NCBI RefSeq assembly: GCF_035222485.1
Contig: NW_026946672.1
Location: 1,426,001 to 1,490,000, forward strand
Source: Podospora pseudoanserina
Lineage: Eukaryota; Ascomycota; Sordariomycetes; Sordariales; Podosporaceae
Length of the DNA stretch: 64,000 nucleotides
Direction: 5' to 3'
The notes beneath the pieces were generated by a model, which did not search any database, was not told the origin of the DNA, and saw nothing but the letters and a program-made list of their open reading frames with translations. The translations under genes and the position numbers were made by a program. Position 1 is the first letter of the stretch. Each line of letters begins with the position of its first letter. This document shows, piece after piece, positions 57,403 through 64,000 of the stretch.

Positions 57403-58100
57403 TTAGCGCTCGGCGAGGAGATCTCCCCTGCGCTTTGCTCGGAGGTCCCAGGCGCCCTGATGGAAGAAATGATGTTAGGTTCGTATGGAAGTAAGTGAAA
57501 GAGGGGGAAACTAACATCCCACTTCCAGCCGATGTAACCCACGATTCCGGGGATGACAAAGACGTAGAGGGTGGTGAGGAAGCCGGTTCGGGGGGTCCAG
57601 CGGAAGTACTTGTAGCGATTGATTTGCATGTCTGTGTGGGAGGTGTTAGAACATGTTTTGATGCTGTTTTTCCCACATCCCATGATCCCGAACATGACCG
57701 CTTGCTCGCTGAATCCGTTGCTTCCTTCGTTTTGGGGGGTGTAGGGCCGTAGTTCCCCTTCTTGTGTGTCTAAATATCGAACAATATCTCTCTAGTTGTA
57801 GACGTTGTTGTTCGTTTCGCATGACCGCCTCGCCTCACTCTGATCGGCACTGTCTTCCGCTCAATTTTTCGGCATTGTCCCTCAGATCCGGGAGCTTCGG
57901 GTTGTCTTTTCGCATCTCCAGTCTTTTGTCCACCAATCGTTCGTTCCTGCTGTCGGTCTCTCGTTTCACGGTCTCGGTCTCGAATCTGGGGTTGGCGAAG
58001 CAGGCGGTCCACGGCCGTCTATCACATCCAGATCTTCCAACAAGCATAATCAACAGAAACAAGACCACGTACTGTTCAACCGGACAAACGCCGGGTCCAT
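57403..58100 (-). CDS. Small complex I subunit, NDUFB4/B15-like
   Basis: Single-span inner-membrane accessory subunit of NADH:ubiquinone oxidoreductase. Exons: 58100-58073 (MDPAFVRLN), 57631-57516 and 57456-57403; 65 residues. The sequence has the family layout: a short N-terminus, then YKYFRWTPRT before one hydrophobic helix (FLTTLYVFVIPGIVGYIGW), and a basic end DLRAKRRGDLLAER. The first intron is 441 nt, several times longer than others here. Its donor GTACGT could also pair with an AG about 50 nt away, and a closer ATG at 57695 could give an alternative 62-residue start. The first exon is preferred because it restores the usual N-terminus and has a CGCCATGG start context. Too small and split to appear as one frame. 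Confidence 0.78.
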
Positions 58101-59838
58101 GGCGACCTCTGTTCAGAGCTCCAGTTAGCCTTTCATTCGCACTCCTCGGGAGGGTCACACTGGGGAGAACAAACTGTGATGCTGGAGGCCGGCCATTCTG
58201 AAATGTGTTTAGTGGCTTGCGCCGGCTGCTACAACTGGGGAAAAATGGGGTGGTGGTGCGAGGTTTGGAGGTTGTTGTCGGCGACAAGACACGCTCAATC
58301 GTCAATTGACGTTCTGGATGCTGGCTGCTGGGCGGCTGGCTTGGCACCCGCCAAGCTGGGGGGAGGCTGCGGGAGAAGAAAAGTGGGGAGCTAGGCTGGG
58401 TCACGTGAATGAGTGCTATCTCATTTTGTCTCGCAGTTTCATGCTGGATGCAATTGGCAGGCAAACGACGTCTCTGAAGGGTCACAGGTAGGAGCTTCAA
58501 AATTGAAGCTCGTTGAGCTTTCTTTGAACCCTTTCCTTTTTCCCACGTATTCCGTGTTTGGTTGTTCACGGTACAGAGCTTTGGCCAGACCATCACATGC
58601 TTTGCTCAGCTCCCCCACCCAAGCTTCCAATCTCTTCGAAACCTGGGCACTTGACCGTTGAAATGTTCCATTTGCAACGCAACGGCATTGAGGCTACACG
58701 ACGAATTGCTTAATCTTCTGAAAAATGAGGCTTGGTATTGATCCCTTTGTCTCACGATGTGCCACTGGTGCCAAGGCAAGGCTCCGCGTATTCTCGCATG
58801 ACTTTCCAACCCCCACCACCAATTCCTTCCTGGTTGATCACATCTGCAGGCTTACGACACGACAGGGCCGTCGTGGAACTTTGACTGGAGGTATCATCGG
58901 CGATTGCTGGCTCAGCCTCGACGCTGTTGGCATCGGAATCTGCCTGTTATCACCACCTAAGGAAATGCGGTCAATAACAATATGCCTGGGCTTTTTGATT
59001 GATACTACACTACTTGAGACCAACAAAACACTCCGGGGTTAGTGCCGTGCGGCCTTACACCGGGCTCGGAGGAGGCGCGGGTCCGGCAGAGTCCCAGCGC
59101 GGGCGGGGGTTAGCGCCATGACGTCAAATTGCAAAGAAGCAACAGCACAACTCGGACGAGGGGGGAAAGATGCATTCATCAATCAAAAGATTCTGAAAAT
59201 AGCACTGACGAAATGATGGGCAAAAAGGAAAGAAGTTGTCAAGTGTTAGGCATCAAAAAATACGGGTAGTATCAGACAACGGGGTCCTGCCTGATTGGGT
59301 TTTTTGCACCGCCGCGATTATGGGGACTAGGGAGGAAACACATTTGAATGTTCGCTTCCGCTCATGGAACCCATGGTTGCTGCTGCTGCAATGTTTTAGA
59401 AATCGAGACAAGACCCAATGGCCCGGCCAAAACCACGGGGATCGATCTGATCCTTTCAATCCGAGCCATTTACCTAGCCGCATTCAGCCTCTCAGCTTAC
59501 CATATCACTCAACCCTAAATAACACTGTCTTCGAAACTGGATACTGTAGGGGACGGCTTTTTCCTTTTCTCTCTTTTCTTCCATCATAAACCTCGACACT
59601 TTTTTTTTTGCTCACCTCTTTTCCTCTCCTGGATTGATTTGTCTCTGACATTGGCAGTTCATCCCCATCTCTCATCGATAGGCACCAGCTTCTATCCAAT
59701 AGTTCCCATTGTTTATTTTTATCCCAACCTGGACTAACAGCCCCCTGCCAAGCAAAAGGCGCACGCAGCCTTGTTGATGTCGAGCTTGAAGTCCCCTCTT
59801 ATGCTGAGGCATCTCTCACCACACTTTCCACTCGCACA
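58101..59838. other. Divergent intergenic region: complex I gene and hydrolase gene
   Basis: 1.7 kb. A palindromic E-box, TCACGTGA, lies at 58401-58408, 300 bp upstream of the complex I gene. 59570-59838 is CT-rich and likely the hydrolase 5' leader. A 253-codon minus-strand ORF overlapping the left part (57835-58596) was rejected as a gene. Confidence 0.55.
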
Positions 59839-62310
59839 ATGACTGCCATGGCAGCAGCACCACCGGTTTCGGCATCTTTGGAGACAGATATGGCTCGGAT
59901 GACTCTTCCGCCAGTCGTGACGGAATTCCCGCCACCACCGGCGCATGAACAGAATGGAGGACCCGCTTCTTCTTCTTCGGATGGCGCGGAGGACGATGAC
60001 GACTTTGAAGATGATCAGACCGACGCCCAATCACTCATGCAGCCGGCTATCAGCCCACTGGCCACGCTTTTTACGTCGCCAAAAACCCCCGCTGCGGAGA
60101 GGATGGCGGCTTTTGACCGGATGTCGGGGGGTGGCATTTTTGAGAGGATCGAGGACGACCAGAGGCCGGGAATGGCTTCGCTGGATGGGACTTCGAGCCA
60201 TGACAAACTACCACCACCACCTCCAAGTCATTCGTCCGAGCCAATGGCTCGGATGGCAGGAGCTACGGAACCAGCAAGTTCTCAGGCTCCTCCTCAACAA
60301 CAACCCCCTATTGAGCGTATGCCAACGCCATGGCAGGCAGGCCCCAAGCAATTTCACATCACCGAGCCGGGGAGGTGGTCCTCCATGTCTATGGCCATTA
60401 GGAGCCAGTCATCAAGACACAAACGCGCATCTTCAGTTAGCGAGAATGCTATGCTGAAGAGACTCTCCAAGGCTCTCCCTTCGATATCGATTCCGTCCGG
60501 GTTCATGCCTAGCATCCCCACACCGCCCTTCTTTTCGTCTCACAGTTCCAGCAATAATGCCTCACCTCAGAAGGACGAGCGGACGCCGAAAGCACCGCAG
60601 ACTGGTGGGATTTCTGACAGTAGCTCCCAAAAATCTGGCACCCCCAGGACCTCGTCTCTAAGACGAACAACCTCGGACGACTCACTGCTTTATCACACTC
60701 TGTCTCGAGTCTCCTCCCTAGGCGACGACACCCGCTTCGCCCACGTCCGCGAGCAAGTCAACGTTCGGATGAAGGCCATCCTCGACAGCTTTGAAGGGCC
60801 TTCGTTCAAAATGCCTCAGATGCCCAATTTGTTGAACACGCCCCTTGTTAAGAAGTCAGCCACGGAGCCAATCTCCTCTTCCACCCCTCACCGCTCCGGC
60901 TCTTTGTCAACCACCACCACCGCCCCGCAGGATCCCTTGGACAAAGTTCTGGAAACCCTAACAGGCGACATCGTCATCATGGGCGGGTACAGGGGCTCGA
61001 TCCTCCGCTCTGCCAAAGCGCCCCACCGCCGGCTATGGGTACCAGTCAAAGTCCAGCTCAACATCCGAAAAGTCAAGCTCGAAGTCGGCCTCGACCCCCA
61101 GGATGAGCTGGACATGGAGAAGTCGATTTATGCAGATGGGATGCTGAAGAATATCGGCCCAGTGGACATCTCTAAACGACTCTTTAAGCGCTTGAGAGAA
61201 TGCGAAAACGCGCGAAGCGGAAAGTTGAGAGTTCATGATTATGGTTACGACTGGCGGTTGAGTCCACATTTGCTCTCTAAACGACTGGTCAAGTTCCTGG
61301 AGGGCCTCCCCTCCAACCGGGCCGGGACTCAACCGTCGGAGAGGGGGGCGTGGGTGATATCGCACAGTCTGGGCGGGATCATCACCCGTCACGCGGTCAA
61401 CTCCTCCCCTTCTCTCTTCCGTGGCGTCGTCTATGTCGGCGTCCCGCAACGGTGTATAAACATCCTCGGGCCCCTCCGCAACGGGGACGCGGTGCTGCTC
61501 AACGAAAAGATCCTCACGGCGCACGTAAACTTTTCCCTGAGGACAACGTTTGTTTTTTTGCCCGAGGACGGGTTTTGTTTTGTGGATAAGGAGACTGGGG
61601 AGGAGCACAGGGTTGACTTCTACGACGTGAACGACTGGGTTCAATACCGGCTTTGCCCGTCAGTTTCCGAAGCTGCGCTGCCGGCGGTGGGGAAGGGGAG
61701 CAATGGGACTTTTAGCTCGTTGTTGAACTTGTCGGATTCGTTGGGGAGTTTTCAGCCCTTGAGGAGCAGGAGTAATACGCAGACGAAGCGGGACAGTGGT
61801 GTTGCGCTGGCGGGGAAGGATAGGAGTTTGGCGCCGCAGATGGGGTCGTCTGGGGGCGATAACAGTCCAGTTGACAGCAACAGTCAGAGCGACAAGGCGA
61901 AGAACCTGGCGTATTTGGCGAGGACGCTGGCGGAGATCAAGCAGTTTCGTGCGGAGCTCGCACACAACAAGGCTCACCAACAGAGTAATGCTTACCCTCC
62001 TTTGGCGGTCATCTACGCAAAGGACATACCCACCACGTACGGCTGTCGGGTTTCTGGCCGGGAGGGCATCGCGCACGCTGATGCATACGATGATCTCATG
62101 TTCAGGTCTGGGGATGGGGTGGTGCTGGCAAAGGAGGCGATGTTGCCGGAGGGATATGAGGTTGTCAAGGGGGGAAGGGTCTGCACGGATAGGGGGCATA
62201 TCACCATGCTGGGGGATTTGGCTGGAGTGGGGAGGGCGTTGGAGGCGGTGGTGAGGGGACGACAGAAGGGGATTGGGATGGGGGTGCTGGAGGGGAAAGG
62301 GGTTAAATAA
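59839..62310 (+). CDS. LCAT-like alpha/beta hydrolase (putative lipase/acyltransferase)
   Basis: Intronless gene for an 823-residue protein, probably acting on lipids. The first 350 residues are low-complexity (Pro, Ser, acidic stretches) without a signal peptide, so it is likely cytosolic. The hydrolase domain starts near 370: DIVIMGGYRGSILR, matching the LCAT oxyanion region, and VHDYGYDWRLSP. The nucleophile elbow is VISHSLGGIITRH with Ser510; the usual first Gly is replaced by Ser. Candidate acid and base are Asp759 (SGDGVVLA) and His787 (DRGHITML). A Ser/Gln-rich insert (about 615-690) interrupts the domain. Codons turn from C-ending to G-ending near 61550. Substrate is unknown; related fungal proteins are annotated as lecithin:cholesterol acyltransferase-like. 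Confidence 0.85.
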   Translation: MTAMAAAPPVSASLETDMARMTLPPVVTEFPPPPAHEQNGGPASSSSDGAEDDDDFEDDQTDAQSLMQPAISPLATLFTSPKTPAAERMAAFDRMSGGGIFERIEDDQRPGMASLDGTSSHDKLPPPPPSHSSEPMARMAGATEPASSQAPPQQQPPIERMPTPWQAGPKQFHITEPGRWSSMSMAIRSQSSRHKRASSVSENAMLKRLSKALPSISIPSGFMPSIPTPPFFSSHSSSNNASPQKDERTPKAPQTGGISDSSSQKSGTPRTSSLRRTTSDDSLLYHTLSRVSSLGDDTRFAHVREQVNVRMKAILDSFEGPSFKMPQMPNLLNTPLVKKSATEPISSSTPHRSGSLSTTTTAPQDPLDKVLETLTGDIVIMGGYRGSILRSAKAPHRRLWVPVKVQLNIRKVKLEVGLDPQDELDMEKSIYADGMLKNIGPVDISKRLFKRLRECENARSGKLRVHDYGYDWRLSPHLLSKRLVKFLEGLPSNRAGTQPSERGAWVISHSLGGIITRHAVNSSPSLFRGVVYVGVPQRCINILGPLRNGDAVLLNEKILTAHVNFSLRTTFVFLPEDGFCFVDKETGEEHRVDFYDVNDWVQYRLCPSVSEAALPAVGKGSNGTFSSLLNLSDSLGSFQPLRSRSNTQTKRDSGVALAGKDRSLAPQMGSSGGDNSPVDSNSQSDKAKNLAYLARTLAEIKQFRAELAHNKAHQQSNAYPPLAVIYAKDIPTTYGCRVSGREGIAHADAYDDLMFRSGDGVVLAKEAMLPEGYEVVKGGRVCTDRGHITMLGDLAGVGRALEAVVRGRQKGIGMGVLEGKGVK

Positions 62311-62793
62311 AAGAAAGGGAGAAACAGGACAGAAAAATGATACCCATTGATTAGACCTATAGCGAACCGAGACAATTCAAACAAGAATAAACAGGATGAG
62401 GAACCACTCGTGCTCACAGAAGGTGGGACCAAGTGCATTCACAGATGCTGTATGTTCCCCAGACCAAGGCAGTACCTGCTTGATCATAGCCTCGGCATTC
62501 CCCCCATGTTTGGGACAGGGGTAAGCTATGTGCTACCAGGGTTGATCAAGACAGTACCAGCACATCACTATTCATACATCACTATTCTCACATATCATAA
62601 TATAAAAGAAGGGCATGTATAACTAGCTACTCCAAGTGCCAATCTGAAAGCCATACTAGCAAGTCCTTTTCTGTAGACCTTCCTCCTCGAAAAAAGCGTC
62701 CCCGGCAAAAACCAACACCATAAAGACCCGCGCTCAACCTATTCTCCCATAACAGCACACTCAAAGAGAGCTAAAATGCTGCACAACAGCCCC
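62311..62793. other. Gap between convergent hydrolase and eIF5 genes
   Basis: 483 bp with the two 3' untranslated regions. No gene is seen. Confidence 0.65.
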
Positions 62794-64000
62794 TTACTCC
62801 TCGTCAGAGTCCTCCTCCGACTCGGCCTCCTCAAGCCACGTCATAAAAGGCTCGGCAGCCTTGCGGATCTTCTTGGAGGTAGAGCCATCGACATACCTCT
62901 TGGAAGACTTGGCACCCCACTTCTTCAAAAAGTCCTCAGAGGCGAGATCAAAGTGGTAGTAGAGTTGAAGGATCTTGACAATCTTATCATAGTGCTCCTT
63001 GCCGAGCTCGGCCAAAAGCTTCTCGGTGCCACCGAGGAGAGCCTTCTCATGGCGCTCAGAAGTGATCATCTATATCAGGTTAGCATTCTTCCAAATGAAT
63101 ACCATGTAAACAATACACATACAGTCTTGAGCATGCCTTGGCGCTTGGGAATCTGAGAGAAGATGTTCTCGTTGAAAAGTGTCATGACCAACACAATGAG
63201 GGTGCGATGCTTGGCCTCGATGCCGAGCTCCTTGGCCTTGAGGTAGATCTCGACATCATCCACGTTGTCGACACCGCCCTTGGCGTTGGCCTCAGTCTGG
63301 ATCCAGTCGGCCAGCTGGTCGTAGACGGTGTTGCCACCCTCTCCGTCCTCGTCCTCGTCTTCACCGTTCAGCACGAGCTTCGCCTTGAACTCGTCAGGGA
63401 GGACCTGCTGGCGAGCCTTGACAGCTTCCTCGCTCATGTCAACGGCCCACTCAACCTCCTTGTCGGCAACAGGCTTGCTGTCAAGGTTCTGAGCCTCCTT
63501 CTTGATCTTGCGAGTCAAAGCATCATCGTCACTAGCAATGTCGATATCCCCGTTAGGGGAGGGCTGGTCAGAGCCGTTCTCCTCTCCGGAACCGTTGTCC
63601 TTGCCACCGTTCTGCTTGGCCTTGCGGGCAGCCTTGCGCTCGGCCTTGTCCTTCTTGGTCTTCTTGGGCACATTCTTGAGAATGAAACCGCTCAACTTGA
63701 GGCGCAAATCGACATCGGTGCGCTGACCGCAAGCCTTGCAGTCGAGCGTGATGTGGCCATCCTTGATATGGACATCCGTTTCGGGATTCTTGCACTTCTT
63801 GCAGAGGACAAACTTGGAGATGAAGCCATCAAGAAGCTCTTGGAGCTTGTTAGCCTCGTGAGCACCGTTGATGATCCAGCGGTCGTCGGCGGGATCAATG
63901 TTGGTCTGGGCACCCAGCTCGAAACCGAAGTACTTGATAAGGTAAGAGCCGGGGCGGGCCAGAGACTGAGCAACGCTGCTCAGGTTGACAACAACGGTCT
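62794..64000 (-). CDS. tif5: Translation initiation factor eIF5 (5' end missing)
   Basis: GTPase-activating protein for eIF2 in start-codon selection. Visible exons are 64000-63123 and 63069-62794 (intron 63122-63070); about 383 residues are seen. Translation at the edge begins TVVVNLSSVAQSLARPGSYL, so roughly the first 35 residues, including the arginine finger, lie beyond the window. A zinc ribbon follows (LCKKCKNPET..LDCKACGQRT), then a Lys-rich linker (PKKTKKDKAERKAARK) and an acidic region. The C-terminal W2/HEAT domain ends with an acidic-aromatic tail (PFMTWLEEAESEEDSDEE) that binds eIF2beta and eIF3c. Codons are uniformly C/G-optimal, consistent with high expression. Confidence 0.95.

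Noticed and set aside
57632-57695. Alternative start of the complex I subunit at ATG 57695
   Set aside because: It needs a 45-nt intron with a weak GTGGGA donor; the exon at 58100 gives the usual family N-terminus and a better start context.
57835-58596. 253-codon minus-strand ORF upstream of and overlapping the complex I gene
   Set aside because: No domain, overlaps the first exon and long intron of the complex I gene, and has no convincing start or splice pattern.

Overview
The window is nuclear DNA of a filamentous ascomycete, most likely a sordariomycete close to Sordariales. This is inferred from short introns (about 50-80 nt, GT..AG, with CTAAC/CTGAC-type branch sites), GC-rich coding DNA, and genes such as the pH-signalling calpain palB, a WSC/DUF1996 wall protein, COP9 signalosome subunit 1, a Vts1-type SAM protein and a Zn2Cys6 regulator. 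No bacterial operon, CRISPR array, provirus or intact transposon was seen.

Layout: 1-1752 (-) DHA1-type MFS transporter, cut by the left edge; 3021-4893 (-) Rcm1/NSUN5-type rRNA m5C methyltransferase; 5630-7504 (-) secreted DUF1996+WSC protein; 7505-13345 a long gene-poor stretch with degenerate repeats, an A27 tract and hairpins; 13346-16215 (-) palB/RIM13 calpain with a frame-broken 3' end; 17456-18660 (+) peroxisomal adenine nucleotide carrier; 19120-19517 (+) ribosomal protein eL29; 22040-23987 (+) Vts1; 25220-28384 (+) TFIIIC subunit Tfc4/Sfc4; 31588-33261 (-) C2H2 zinc-finger protein; 33262-38036 gene-poor with microsatellites; 38037-39452 (+) zinc alcohol dehydrogenase; 39515-40000 (-) tRNA-splicing endonuclease subunit Sen15; 40643-42490 (-) Xaa-Pro aminopeptidase; 44191-47443 (-) Zn2Cys6 transcription factor; 47444-51650 gene-poor; 51651-53237 (+) csn1; 53570-54653 (-) prp18 with one frameshift; 55341-56509 (+) SAP18-like protein; 57403-58100 (-) small complex I subunit; 59839-62310 (+) LCAT-like alpha/beta hydrolase; 62794-64000 (-) eIF5, cut by the right edge.

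The genes are mostly single-copy housekeeping functions (RNA modification, splicing, tRNA processing, Pol III transcription, translation, protein turnover) mixed with a few environmental-response genes (palB, wall sensor-like WSC protein, MFS pump, two transcription factors). They do not form a metabolic cluster. Several neighbours are convergent with short gaps: ADH/Sen15 62 bp, csn1/prp18 332 bp, hydrolase/eIF5 483 bp.

The strongest unexplained signals are: (1) a repeated 5'-to-3' shift inside many genes, on both strands, from C-ending to G-ending codons; (2) single-base frame breaks in G/C homopolymers in palB (several) and prp18 (one), which are either assembly errors or real indel hot spots tied to that skew; (3) a structured repeat island at about 11.9-13.1 kb; (4) a compact set of symmetric motifs upstream of tfc4. 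No clearly new multi-gene system was found.
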